Source: Symbiodinium natans (Eukaryota > Sar > Dinophyceae > Suessiales > Symbiodiniaceae). Taken from it: 64,000 nucleotides of DNA. The stretch is taken from the NCBI GenBank assembly GCA_905221605.1, contig CAJNDS010002662.1, positions 162,001 to 226,000 of the forward strand. The letters are read 5' to 3'. The notes beneath the pieces were generated by a model that saw only the letters and a list, made by a program, of their open reading frames with translations, ran no database searches and was not told the origin of the DNA. The translations under genes and the position numbers were made by a program. Positions 21,158 to 33,305 of the stretch are shown here, piece after piece (within the stretch, counting starts at the first letter, position 1; each line of letters starts with the position of its first letter).

Positions 21158-24100
21158 ATGCCAATGCTCTGCCAATGATCTGCCAATGATCCGCCATGTC
21201 CGAGGCTTCCCCGGAGTCGTACTCCAAGAGCCCCAAGGTGGCTGATCAGGCCGACGCCGCTGCACAGTGATGTGCAGTGACGTGCTGTGATGTGCGGTGA
21301 TGTGCAGCGGCACCCTGTGGCACCATGTGGCACCCGCAGTGGCCACCGTCGGCAGTTTCCGCTTTGGGAGGTCCGCAAATGGTGCGACTTGTCGGGCGCA
21401 CGCTGCGGAAGCCCTGGAGCTCTGAGTGCTTTCAAAAACTTGCTCTACACAAAATGCTGTTTTGACATGCTCTTGACTTTGGAGCGTGAACTACTTTGCG
21501 TTGTGCTGTGAAATTTGTGTGCGTCAGTGTTGTGGAGCTCCAGGCGCTTTGCTGCCGTCACCAGATGTTTTGGTGTACACGCTAGCCAAGTTCGCCGAGG
21601 AGACGTGTGCTGCTCGCATCTGGTCACAGCAACTCTTGCCGGTTTCATCCTATGCAGATGCAATTGCAAGGTCTGGATCCACGGTGACAACAGTTCACCA
21701 CTGCCATCACGGTGAGCCTGCGTGCCTCGGACGAATCTGTGATTTGGGTGGTGCCTAGGCCCATTGACTGGCCCGTCCTCGCTTGAATTGGCTCAGTTTG
21801 GCAATGCTGTGCATGCAAGGGCGGACCAGGATCTTGAAAGAGACTGGCCTGATCCTCAGACAACCATGCGACCCCGCGATGGTCGCCCCACAAAGGCCAA
21901 TTAGTGACTGACAGCACTTCACACTTCGCCGGACTGTAGGACTTTGACCTCGCTTCCCCACCGTGTGAGTCTCAGAAAACGGTAAGTTGCCATGGATGTA
22001 GCTCGATCTGTTTGCCAATTCTTCATTGGTGTTACTGCTGGCTAGGTGATTCCGTTTCCTCGCTTCCTGAGCTGCCAGAACCCAGTGGAGGTCGGCTCAG
22101 CCGTAACCCCTGTCACACCCCTCTGTTGGCATTCGCTAAGCTTAAAAAGTGCTCGATGGCCAACACCCCCGATAGCAATGTCTTCAGTCACTCTGTGAAC
22201 GAGCTGCGCAGTTATCTGTCGTAAGAAAGCCTCGAAGTGTGGGAGGCTCGCCCAGCCTTCCCAGCAAGCAGGCCTGGTCTCCATAAGCCGGCGCCTGAGA
22301 TGGAACATTTCTGACCACATCAAGAGTGGTCGGTCTGGATACACATGTTCTCAAGCAGCACATGGCGCAATGACCCGCGGAACCTGCTACTGAGGTGTTG
22401 CCTGAGTCGTGTGTCTGAGAAACTTCTCGTCAGTGCATTCTATGTTCCTGCGAAAATGGCCCAACCTCAGAGAACCACAGCTATGCACAGCTGCACGTTG
22501 AGGAACACCCAGCTATCTTAAACAACCTGCTGCAGCCAGACACATCGATCATCTCCCACTATTCAACCTCTGAAAAGCAGGAAGAATGCAACTCAGGAGC
22601 AGTTAGCTATGCTCAAAACTCATACATGAGGGGCCATTCCGCCTGACTTTGGATTTTCCGCGAGAGCCACTGTGCATCTGAACATGAAAGTCATAGTCAA
22701 GATTGGCAGCACAAGCTTAGCCTACCCATGGACAAATACAAATGATGCAAAGGCAGTTCGCATTTCCAGTCCTGGCCTTTAGCTGCCTGCTATCGCGCAA
22801 AGGTCGCGTTGAGGCAGCTGAGCAACAGAAAATGCAATAAGGGAAGTTTGCTGTCGCGACTCGCAGCGAACTTAGAGCTCGGCTGTGCTTCGCAGCATTG
22901 TCGCAGCGTCTTCGCTGCGGCTTTTGCCAGGGCTCTGCATCGTCACCAAAGTGATGGGTGGTGAGGCCACTGGCAAGCCATTGGCTTGGATTGCTTCGGC
23001 GCACAGCGCGGAAGCCTTAGCAAAGTGCCCGGCTCGCAGCCGCCCACGTGCAGCAGGGCTTAAAACACGTCTCGCCTTCAGTTTTGCAGTGTTCGCATCA
23101 TGCTTTGCGAAGCCCAGCCGGCACCGGCCAGTTGCGCGCAAGCATGCGCCTGCGTTGCTTGTAGCTGCTGAAATGTTTGACGCTTCGCGTGTCCGCCTCG
23201 TTTCGGCCGGCCGGTCTTTGAGGATATCTAAGGACTCTCTGAAGCAGCGGCAACGCCGCACACCACGCCCCGTTTCCTTCCTTGTAAGAAGATGCACGAG
23301 GTTGGTAGTGCAGTATTATGGCCTCGGTGGCAGTAGCTGAAGGTTAAGCACAGTAAAGGTAGCTCCTGGTTTTCTGGTTGTTCTGACTTCTAGCAGGAAT
23401 ACAGGTCTTGTTAGTGTTACAGCTCACCTAACACTGGTAACAAAGGAGCGCTTGTAATCGCCTGCATCGGCAATCCTGCCTATTTCCTTCATAAGCTGAC
23501 CAAGAACCCCAGCAGCGAACACAGGAGGGGAGGGCAGGGAGCCTTGGGAGCAGAGGCAACATGTCATCGGCTCTTAATTCTAAATGCCGGTCGCCTCAAA
23601 GCAGCCAACGTCTGCCTGGCCCCGGGTGTCCATTTCTGAAATCCGTGCTGTGCACCTCAGCTCCTTGGCAGCTCAAGTCTTCCACCATGGGACCCCCTCC
23701 GACGAATGAATTCCGCAGCCACGAGTGATTCAAACGGATCGGAAGCAACACGTGTCTGACAAAGTGGCTCTTTAGTCTCTGTGTTGGCTTAAGCTGACGG
23801 GAGCAGAAGACAGTTGCTTGCTTTTGTTGTTTGCAGAGGCAGAATGCCAGCATCCCAGCTGGCCCCAACTTCGCTGGGCCATGTCGCCGTGACTCGTGGC
23901 AGCCAGGCGGCTGTCATGGCGCGGTTCGAGCGTTTGGCGGGCAAGGCGCAGCCGAGGAAATTTGCAAGGATGTTCCTGCGCAGCAGGGCCACTTAGGCTT
24001 GTCGTGAGACGCAAAAGGTCTTGCAAAAAGAAGAAGTTCCAAAGCAGCAGTAGTGTTTGCTGCCCCTTGTAAATGCAAGAAATGCCGGCCAATCTCCAAA

Positions 24101-24735
24101 AATGCCCGTGTAGCAGAGGCTAGAACCCCAGCGTTTGCGTGGCCTCCATCAGAACCCCTCCTCTGGCTTTGGCAGCGTGCTAGTTTTGCGCTTGTGGGCC
24201 TGAGGGGGGTTGGGCATGTAGAGCCGCGGCAAGGTCAGACTCCCGAGGGTAGAGCATGAAATGGGAAGGCCCAACCCAGTCTTCAATTGGGTTAAGTCGC
24301 TGCAAAAGGTGCCTTAGGTTAGTGGACTAACAAGAGCTGCGGAAAGGGTGCGCGTGGTTATTCGACCATGAGACCAATTTTTCGGGAAATCTATGCAGAG
24401 GATGCCAGTGAACTTCTGAGATCAACCGCAAACTTCTGCAGTAACAGCAGTGCGGCTAACAAGGTCTGACCTGCCGTCTGAAGGAAGTTTGCCTCATGCT
24501 GCGTCATGTTGCATCATGTTGCACGAGGGGCTTGAGCGGTGTAGCATGCGACTGCAGGCTGATCAATGTCGTAATTTCCAGATTATGGGGTCGTGTTGTG
24601 TGTATGGCGATGCCTGACGCAGGATGGTGCCAGCTTGCTGCCACACCCCGTGCCGTAAGTCTTTGCCCGATAGTTTTTGGGGTGTTTTTGAGGGCGAAGC
24701 AGGATGAAGAATCCTCACAATCCTGCGCCTGAGAC
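21158..24735. other. Gene-poor stretch; one ambiguous open region at 22872-23340
   Basis: At 22872-23340 both strands are open for about 140-150 codons. The + reading is Ala/Arg-rich (ARSRPRAAGLKTRLAFSF) and the - reading is Lys/Arg/Thr-rich (DRPAETRRTREASNIS). I cannot decide which, if either, is coding. At 21263-21325 short direct repeats of GTGATGTGC and GTGGCACC occur. Nothing else stands out. Confidence 0.3.
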
Positions 24736-24737
24736 AA

Positions 24738-25510
24738 CCTGTGCTGGACTTTGGTCAGGCGTGGCTCACCCGCAAGCTGTCTGTGCTTTTGCCTATCGAC
24801 GCCTTGCCCAAGGCAGAGATGGCTACATGTCCGCAACCACAGCACAGTACTTTCCTCTTATGTTTGCTGGCGTCGCACTGCATGAGTGATTGGTGCCCTT
24901 CATGGTCCTTGGATATGAGGATGAGCTAGTGTCGGCCTTGCAGCTGCAGCGTCGCTGCTACGTCCTGGAAAATGTTCCCTTGGAGATGCTGGGGCACCCG
25001 CTTTTTGTCAAAGCGGCCTCGGAGTGGAGGATCTGTGGCCTGAGTGTGGGTTCACGAGGCGGGCGAAGGGTCCTAAGAGTTCTGAAGCTCTTCTGCAGGC
25101 CATCCGTGGCAAATGACATGCAGATGACTTGTCTCTTAGGCCTTGGCGGAGACAGCAGCCTTGCGCTGCTGGGCCCATGCGGTCGCCTGGCGGCTGCCCT
25201 CACAGCGCCGAGCTTCCAACGACTAGGGCTCGAGGAGCCATTGCCAGGTGCCTTGCGCAACCGAAGTTCGAAGGTTTAAAAGCGGGGACGGAAGAAAGGC
25301 ACCTTGTGCGCAAAATGCTACAGCTTCTCACCTTCGGCTTGTTCAACTAAGGGTTGTCTCTGACGTTGATTGTTACTAGTACGGATCTGTTGCCAGGTGC
25401 TGCAGAGCTGGAGAAAAAGCAGCTGGCTCCAGGCCAGCGGCACGTCGTGGTGGACCTACCCATCTCCAAGACGCGGATAAGGAAAGCAGCGAAAGCGAAG
25501 GAACCAGCGA
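24738..25510 (+). CDS. Unassigned multi-exon gene fragment
   Basis: Three exon-like frames on +: about 24742-24845 (LLDFGQAWLTRKLSVLLPID), about 24905-25090 (ELVSALQLQRRCYVLENVPL then EMLGHPLFVKAASEW) and about 25395-25510 (LPGAAELEKKQLAPGQRHVV then VDLPISKTRIRKAAKAKEP). The composition is protein-like, with alternating hydrophobic and charged residues and a basic tail. No known family was recognised, and exon order and joining are inferred. Confidence 0.35.
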
Positions 25511-27474
25511 CCAGCAGGTGGCAGTCCTTGGTGGCGCCTTTGGGCGAAACCATCTCCTTCCGTGCGCCTTGTCTGTGCCATTTTCAGTCCCACTCCCGCA
25601 GCATCGGACTTAGCCTCGTGCAGGCTTACTGCGACCAGGAGATGGAGCCACCTTACGACTTTGCTCCCTTGCAGTCTGCATCCTCCTCCATACAGCATCA
25701 TAAGGCAGGGGTGGGGGGGGGGGGGCCTTGTGATGGTTCTTATGGCAGCCATTACGGGATTTCAAACATTGCCAGAAGCCATGAAGGTACCAGTTCAACA
25801 TCGCGTCCTGCATATTGGACAATCCACTGGCAGGCCTGGTGGCCATTTAAGTGATGAGATCAGATTTTGCAACCAGTAGTAGGCGTAGGGCACAGGCGCC
25901 ATCACTGGCACTGCTTCTAGGTGGCCTGCATTTCTCGGCCCAGGCCTCCGTTTGAGCGCTTGGTGTTGGAACCCTGGCGCTGGGCGGATTCTTCCCAAGG
26001 GCATGCTGCGAAACATGCCGCTCATGCTGCACAAATTCGATGCTTGGTGCGAGCTGATGTCCTCGCCTGTGCGAATGGCCAGGTCCCGCGCTTCTCCCCA
26101 TCCTACGGCCAAGCATGTGAAGATCTCCTTGATTGGTTGGGTGGTTTGCACCTCGGCCTCGGTGTCTCAGAGGGAGATCTTTGGCAGGCGCGGGTTCCGT
26201 GGAGGAATTGGATTGGAGAGGAGCTGAGTGGAGTCTACTGCCGCGTTTTGGCCCTGTCAAGGAGCAGCAATCTGGGTTGGGTAACGAGGCCAGGGGAGCA
26301 AGCAAGGTGGCCTGGAAGCTATGAACATACCCACTGGCTTCTTCAGGTACTTTTATGGACGATGGGCGAGAGCTTGCTGGGACCTTCCCAAATACGGCAT
26401 ACTTTACAAGTTTGCCAGGCAGCCTTTGCCAAGCACGCAGCTGCTCGGGAAGGCAATGGTGGGTATTTGTACTTTTGTTTCTGTTTCTTAGGGGTGCTCT
26501 CCTCCCTGCTTGGCCTATTGTGGCACCAATCTAAGGACTGGTTCCTGCTATCGATGTGGGGATCGGAGGATGCGCCAATCTCCCATCATGGTGGAGCACA
26601 TGGCTTCGACTACAACGGAGCACATCACGCTCACCTCTTGTGCGTGCGCGGCAGAGGTGCTTCCAGCGGTGAAGAACGAGAGGGCCCGCAAGGCTTGCTC
26701 ATCGAGGGCGTGAATGCCCTGGATTCTGCGGCCTAACGTTGAACCAAAAGTAGGATCTGCTTGGCGGTGCTCGCATCGAACTCTGGTGAAGTCGATAATT
26801 TGGACGAGTGGCAGAAGCCTGGGTTGAATTGAAGCTGGAGACCTGGGACACGTCGGGAGGTTGGGCAGGTTTGAGCACAATTTGAACCAGGAGTGGACCA
26901 GGAGATCCCGACAGCAACGCGCCACTGATGCTGCAGTGGACTCCGCTCCGCCCCGGCCGCACACGAAGGCTGGTTAGTGTGATGGCTCAGTGATGACAGA
27001 GGTTGCCAGTGGCGGCGTTTTAGGCACCAGAGCTGCAAAGGCGGAGCATTCTCCACCCGGCGCATGCTTTCAGTATTTTCAGGAACGGTGCTGGAGGTTA
27101 AGACGCCGTGCAGGCAAAAAATGGCGCCTGCAAGTTGTCAGAGAGTTGTGGAAGGAAGTTAAAGCTTAAAGCGTTTCATCAACTCAAAGGCAGGCTGTCC
27201 CGCCGACTCCCCGGAAACGGCGTTTAGTAGCCACCTTGATGTGTGATGCCAAATGCCACTTGATGCGGTCCTGCACAACTGCTGCTTTGCCAGTGGTGTT
27301 TTTAGGACATTGGGACGTTGGCGGCTGCATTGCCATTCACGACCGGACGTCGGCATTGCTCCCGATCCTTTCAGCTCAAGATTGCTGCCGTGCGCATTCA
27401 TGCAGACGGCAGCTTTCGCGGCCAGCTCCTCAGAGGGTCTGCACATGTAGAGGCTACCACCATACACCCCCCTT
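25511..27474. other. Ambiguous region with a long + frame
   Basis: A 271-codon + frame (25921-26736) contains Trp-rich and hydrophobic stretches (FLGVLSSLLGLLWHQ near 26480-26525), but other + frames and a minus frame are equally open. 26463-26492 looks like a pyrimidine tract plus AG before that hydrophobic exon. A 13-base poly-G run lies near 25710-25725. No family can be named. Confidence 0.3.
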
Positions 27475-27602
27475 CTATTCGCAGAACCGTTGCATCGCTG
27501 CATTTCTTTCTTTCTTGCATTCTGTCTTTCTTTCTTTCCTTCTTTCATTCACTCATTCTTTCTTTTTGTCATTCTCTCGCTCTCTCTCTCTCTCTCTCTC
27601 GC
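27475..27602. repeat. (CTTT)n / (CT)n pyrimidine microsatellite
   Basis: TTTC/CTTT units with interruptions, then about ten CT units ending at 27602. The + strand is nearly free of A and G over the core. Confidence 0.9.
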
Positions 27603-28071
27603 GGGCCGCTCGGTCTTTCTCGTCCACCTGTCCCTCTGGCCTCTTTCGAGTCGTCTCGCTCATGGCTCTAATCTCACGTTCGTCGCAGGAATTCAGAGAG
27701 AAATCTGCGAAATTAGAGGGGCCATAGTATAGAATTGGAGGGAAGCACTGGGGCCATAGCCGCTCGCGAAAAATCACAAAACATCACTAGCCGAACAGAC
27801 AAGATCACACGTCTGCTTGCAAAAAGCGCGAACAAAGTACTATTTGATTCCTAAGATGCGCTCCCAGTTTGTACATGGAGTGAATATCACAATGCTGGCA
27901 AGATGCAGAACTGCTCCTCCTCCCTTCTAGTCTGCGGTACTTGGTGGTGTTCCCGACTCAAAAAGCTCAGGCTTTGAGGAGGGGTTTCAGGGCTCGAGTC
28001 CGAGGTTACGCAAAGATTACAGAGTTGCACCGCTGCACAGTTGTGTCAAGGCCCAATGAAGTGGCTGCAAT

Positions 28072-29170
28072 GGGCGGTGACATTGCTGCTGCCCTGCTGT
28101 CCCTTCTCAGCGGTGCTCAAGACCAGGACTCAGCGCAACCATTTTGCTTCACTGGTTGGCCGTTCGGCAGTCTGTGAGGACGCCTGGGCTGCCTTCTTTG
28201 GACGGTGAGTCGGCTTGGAAGCAGCTCACGGACCCGTCTGAGCATCTTTTCAAGCTGAATGTCAAGACGGGGGCGACGGAGTGGTATGCAGAGCAAGCGC
28301 AAAACCATGGGGCAGCCGCACCTCAAAGTGCCGGAGGAGTCGCCGTGATGCCAGCGATCACGGCCAATGCCGGCGCAAAGCAGCCCGAGACTAAACCCCA
28401 GGCTAAAAAAGGCGAGGCATCCGAGACCAACTGGTTCGCAGCACACGGTTGGTTGGATGACTGGCTCGGATGGGGTGAGACTGTGGCAGACCCCGCATCG
28501 CAGGAAGTACGCGATGATGTGGCTAGGGACCTGGGGATCCGAACGCAGCCTCCCTCGGAAGTTGTTGCTGTTGAGGCACGCAACACCGAGAAGGTAGTGC
28601 CCCAAGCTCATGCAGCCAATGCATCTCCCAGCAGCATGGAGAAGCCTCCATCGGAGATGCGAACCGCCCTGGCTCAGCAAGCATCTCAAGGCCTTGATGA
28701 AAGGACATCCGCAGCAGAGACAGAGGCCCCCGATTTGCCCAGCCTTTGTTCGTTGTTTTTTTGGGTAGTCTTGGCATCATGTTCGCACCTCCACTTGACC
28801 AGTGCTGCAGGAGCTGCTTGCCAATATCGGTCGCAAGCCCGACGTGGAGCAGGCAATGGCAAGCATCATTGTGCCTTCTGCATTGCCTGTGCCCCACGTA
28901 GCTGGTGCTATCAGGAGGCCATCCTCAACAGCGAGGTTTGCCTTCAAGGGGTTCGAAAGTTCTGCAGTAGAATGTTGATGCTTCTTTCCTGCATGGCACT
29001 ACAACAACAGACCCTGAGTAACGCAGAACGGCTCAGCCTCACAAGCCGCGGGCCCACGGGAAACTCTGCGAAGGAGGAGTTGATGCTGGAGGAGGTGTCT
29101 CGAGTGCTGCACGTCCTCGAAGATTCCCAGGACTCAGCGACGAAACGCCACAGCAATTTGTTTGGGCTCG
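28072..29170 (+). CDS. WW-like-domain protein, multi-exon
   Basis: A possible first exon starts at ATG 28072 (MGGDIAAALLSLLSGAQ). The main exon (about 28195-28745) carries a diverged WW domain: W at 28216, then DPSEHLFKLN, KTGAT and W 22 residues after the first. It keeps the DP turn, the aromatic-Asn pair and the T-G-x-T before the second Trp, but the usual Pro after it is not seen. An acidic, Pro/Ala-rich tail follows. After a pyrimidine-rich intron with CAG at about 28806-28809, the next exon reads ELLANIGRKPDVEQAMASII. A further exon at about 29011-29165 reads NSAKEELMLEEVSRVLHVLE. The partner is unknown; WW domains bind Pro-rich peptides. Confidence is moderate for the gene and fair for the WW call. 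Confidence 0.5.
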
Positions 29171-29278
29171 AGTTAGCACACCCAATCCATCTCGTTGAAA
29201 TAGATCAACGATGGCTACGAGTGACTATGAATAACTATGACCAGTTCATACAAGCAGCCCTCTGTTGCAAATTGGGCT

Positions 29279-29280
<2 letters not shown>

Positions 29281-29312
<32 letters not shown>
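29281..29312. repeat. (TG)n microsatellite
   Basis: About 15 TG units, directly before TTTGCAG, so it may form part of an intron 3' end. Confidence 0.95.
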
Positions 29313-29315
<3 letters not shown>

Positions 29316-29399
29316 AGGAAAAGCTTGTGAGCCATCGCTGAGTGAGGAATGTGAAATGCAGTCGGCGTGACGAGAAAGAGAAAAGAACAAGACACGTTG

Positions 29400-31375
29400 C
29401 TATGCACCTCACTCATGTGCAGGCTCAGAAGAAGTTGCCTGACTTCAAGTTGTGCATTGGGCGTTCTTCTGCACAAGCCAAGCTGGCGCAGGGAATGGGT
29501 GGGAGGGCAGTCGTGAGCCACGCGCGTTGCAGGCCAGGCAACATCACCAACACCTTTGCACAAAGTTCCCACATACTGTTATACTACAAATTAAACCGTC
29601 GAAGGATCATTCTGCACCATAGCTGCATGGAGTTTGGACATCATGGGGTGGCAAAATGCAGTCACTGGTTGAGCCGAGGCTTGGCTGCAATCCAAGTATC
29701 ATGTCCGGCCTTGTGGGGCTCTTTCTTCACAATTGGTGTCAGGGCGTTTTTTTTTTTGTTGCAGAAGCATGCTGACCTTGTCTCCGCAAGCTTAGGAAGT
29801 ATGGAGTTCCACTGGACCTTGCGCTGAGCTTCCTGACTTGGCGCGAGTTGGTGCCGGCCTCCGCCGTCTGCTCCGTTTCCTGGATGCTTCCCCCTTCTTT
29901 TTTTGTTGATCTTGAATGTAGGGCCTTAAAGAGGTGAATCGGTTGGCCCATAAAGCCTCTAAGAGGGGGGGGGGAAATTGAAAAGGGGCAGGGTGCCAGG
30001 CTCTTCTGGCAGAGTCGCGGCCGCTCGGCTGCGGCACCTGGGGGCCGCTCGGCGCGCTGCCCACCAGCGACGGGGCCCTTCGCTGGTGCCTTTACGTTCG
30101 AACCGTTGAGGAGATGAGAGGAGAGCGTTGAGGGGAGATTTGAAGGAATTCTTTAGCACAACCGGGACAGTTGCGTAGCATAATCGGAGGAAGGATTTTG
30201 GGAGTTCTGGGGTCAAGCGATTACAAGGATGGTTCTCTAAACTAGGGTCCCTTTTCGGGTCCCGATATGGTACAGCACTTTGAAGATGGACTCCTAGAGG
30301 GACCCTATTTTAGGGAACAATCGATTCTGTGGTTGAGCAAGATTTCGACTGCTCGCAAATTTACTTCTTGGTTTTTTGATCGAACTGCCATTGAATTGGG
30401 ACCTGAATCTGGATGCAGAAACTGCCCTACCACTACTCAGGGCTTTGTAAGGGCTCGCATTCTGCTTTGCAAAGTTTGCAACTCGGATGGCAAATTGTAA
30501 GCCTATTGGCTGCTTGTGATATGGGGTTCTTGGGTTCTTGTTTCAAGAAGCCGTTTTCTTCAGTTGTGACTTAGTATGGGGCTGCAGAAGGATGCAGGGG
30601 TTCTGGTTGTGGTATGGGGTGGGCAGGGGCGAAAGGGGTTTTCAAGTAAGCGAAAGCGCGTGAGTGAGAAAACTTTCTACTAGTAGCTTTCCGTGGCACT
30701 GTCTAGTCTTGAGTGAAGGCTCGCCAGGCGGGCAGCTCGCAGCGTTGGTGGAGGTGCATGAATGCTTTCTCATGCGCTGTGGCTCAGTGTCCATGCGCTC
30801 CGCAGTGGACTCCGCAGGGCTGGAGTTCCTGAAGATCAGCCGCTCGTTGGACCAGCGAGCGTTTCCTGTTCTGGGGTTTGTTGAAGTCAGCAAATAAGGC
30901 GACACGGCCTGCCGCCACACAGATGCTGGAGCTTTGGCCGTCTCCAGTGAAGCTTGGCAGAATTCAACATTGTCAACACAGCGCAGGGCGATGTAAAACG
31001 GGAAGTCTGAGCCGCCATGCAGCAATGCACAGATACGCGTGCGCGATCGCAAGCTGCATCCGCTGTACCAAATTTTGCTCCCAGGTCTGCGAGACACTGA
31101 GAGTCTTGCATTTCCACAGCAAGGCCATCGCTTGCCGCCTTACAAGTTGCCTGTTCAACAGAAGCTTTCCAGGTGGCCCGAGCATGCGAGCCACGGCTTA
31201 CACCCAGGGCCTTGCAGGCGCTGTTGGGCCATGGGCGACCAGCTCTAAGCCGAGCGGTTCTCCATGGAGATGCCGTCACTTGGTTTGCTCAGTTTGCTCA
31301 TGCCCAAAGCATTCGCAGAAGCCCAGATGCCGCACTGAATATCCAACAATGGATTCCGCAATCTGCTGTGCTGAG
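29400..31375. other. No gene named; ambiguous frames at 30640-31100
   Basis: At 30642-31100 the minus frame (151 codons) and the + frame 30700-30897 (AALVEVHECFLMRCGSVS) overlap. Both read plausibly and neither shows a motif. A poly-G run lies near 29967 and a poly-T near 29748. The segment just before 31376 may hold upstream exons of the LRR gene. Confidence 0.3.
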
Positions 31376-32941
31376 GTGACGGATGCAGCTTTGGAGATTC
31401 TTGGCGCTGGCTGCCCGCGCTTGCGAGCTTTGTGGCTCAGCTGCTCCGCACATGTCTCTGGAGCCGTCTTGAGGAAGGTGGTCAGTTCAGCAACGTGCTT
31501 GGAGGACTTCTGGTACGAGTTGTGGATAATTGTGGAAGGAGGGTTGTTGGGGGTTGTCCAGAGAGGCACAGTGATTGCAATACCCCACCCTTTGGAGTTG
31601 CCCATGTCATCCTATCCATGGGTCCCTGGGTGGACAGGATTTGCGCCTGGACAGCTTGTTGAAAGTATCCGGCTCTGACTTCGTGCACGCCATTGCCGCG
31701 CAGCCATTGCGTTGCTTCCTCGTGGCTGACGCGCCAGAGTTTCCCACCTTGCTGTCGGCTGTGGAGGTTGGCCGCTGGCAGGCCGCATCAATTGCTTGCT
31801 GGCGGAAGCTTTCCTCATCGCTATCGCTCGCTCATCAATGGCTTTGTAATGCTTTGTATCTGGAACTTGCAGGCCATGCGGCGCCTGGGTATCTTGTTCG
31901 AGGCGCTACGGGGCATGGGGCGTCACTTCGTTTTCGCGTGTGCGGCTCACCTTTGCCGTTCTGAGGCTGGCTGCCCTGCAGCCATGGTGGGCTTTCGCTC
32001 GCTGGAGGAGCTTGGAGTCAGAGCGATTCCTGAAAAGATCTGCCAAGCGTGGAGCGCTGCAGTAGCAGGCTCTAGCATACTTGGGTACAGAATGCACACC
32101 AGGCAGACGCCGCCTTGGCGTTGGGTTCGTTACCAATGCTGGAGGCCTTGGCCGTAGCGAACGTCCACGCACCTTTGCTGCAATGCAGCCGACCGGAGTT
32201 CCTCACGTTCCTGAGTCCACTAGATGTTCTGCTTGTGACGCAAGTGGCAGCATCGGAATCCCAGGTTGGAGACGCATTGCTGCAGTCCTTTTGGCAGAGA
32301 CATGTGCAACTGGCACCAGCAACTTCCAGATCTGTGCTCCGGTCGCTGTCGCTTGAGGGTGCCCACGGAGCAACCTTACAAGGACTTCTTGGTGACCTCA
32401 CGGCAGCTTTTTTTTTGCAACGAGTTTGCAGTTTCATTGGCCGTCTTGATGGAGGAATTTGGAATCTTGTGCGCGCCCTCGGACGTGGTGCCCCGTCTGC
32501 AAAGTATTGCAAAGTCATGCTCGAAGCAGCAAAACTGATGGTGTACAACGACTTCCTGACGACGGAAGCCCAAAGTGCAACACATGCATTCGCCAGGCAA
32601 TGAGTAGCCTGACCCTTTCTGAATTCAGCAAGCTGCCTTCATGGCCGCGGAGGAATGGATCTACAGTGTGGGGAGTTGGATGAGCTGCAGCTAACTGCAA
32701 GCGGCCGGGCCGCATCGGATTGCAGCAAGCAATCCGGCGGGGGTCTTTCATGCAGAGCTCGCAAAACTTTCATTGATGTCCTGAATAGAGAGGGAGGATG
32801 ATTCCACTTTGGCGGTCCATCATGTTAGATCAAGGCCCCGAGTGCCCCATCGACGACCATGCGCTGGAGAAGATTGTGGGCTGCGGGATCCGTTTCCTGA
32901 CTCTTGAAGGTGCCAACATTAGCTCCTTGGCAGATCTCCAG
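31376..32941 (+). CDS. Leucine-rich-repeat protein (AMN1/F-box-type repeats), multi-exon
   Basis: Several short exons on + each read as LRR units. From the AG at 31374-31375: VTDAALEILGAGCPRLRALW and VSGAVLRKVV, the pattern of cysteine-containing LRRs in AMN1/F-box proteins. About 31690-31770: FVHAIAAQPLRCFLVADAPE. About 31987-32060: GFRSLEELGVRAIPEKIC. About 32127-32215: LPMLEALAVANVHAPLL. About 32330-32400: SVLRSLSLEGAHGATLQGLL. About 32665-32720: GELDELQLTASGRAASD. About 32838-32941: HALEKIVGCGIRFLTLEGAN. An N-terminal F-box was not found. Exon borders are approximate and frames change between exons, as expected with introns. The repeat class is seen directly; a role as a ubiquitin-ligase adaptor or scaffold is inference. 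Confidence 0.58.
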
Positions 32942-32999
32942 CCATGTGCAGTTTGTGCTTGAGCACTGTCTGCATGGTCTGAGCTCCCTAGGTCGTCGT

Positions 33000-33305
33000 C
33001 GGCAAATGTCGGCATCGGCGTCGTCGTCGTCCTCGGCATCGCATCGTTGTGAGCGTTACTGTCGTGGTCACAAGCGCCATCATATCATCATTCGTACTTA
33101 TTCATCTTCGTCATCCTCACCCTCACCCATCGCCCGTCACTCGTCACCGTCACGGTCACCGTCGTCATCATCATCGCCATCGTCATCGTCGCCGCCGCCA
33201 TCGTCGCCGTCGCCACCGTCGCCGTCACCGTCATCATCACCACCACCAGCATCATCATATAACCATGTATTCATCACCGTCACCATCACCATCACGGCCA
33301 CTGGC
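33000..33305. repeat. Interrupted (TCG/TCA/TCC)n trinucleotide region
   Basis: Mixed TCG, TCA, TCC and CCG triplets over about 300 bp, reading as Ser, His or Arg homopolymers depending on frame. The + frames here are treated as repeat translations. Confidence 0.85.

Noticed and set aside
28144-29370. One continuous 408-codon gene
   Set aside because: The frame starts at TTG, crosses a pyrimidine-rich intron-like segment and a (TG)n tract. A three-exon reading with better peptide quality was preferred.
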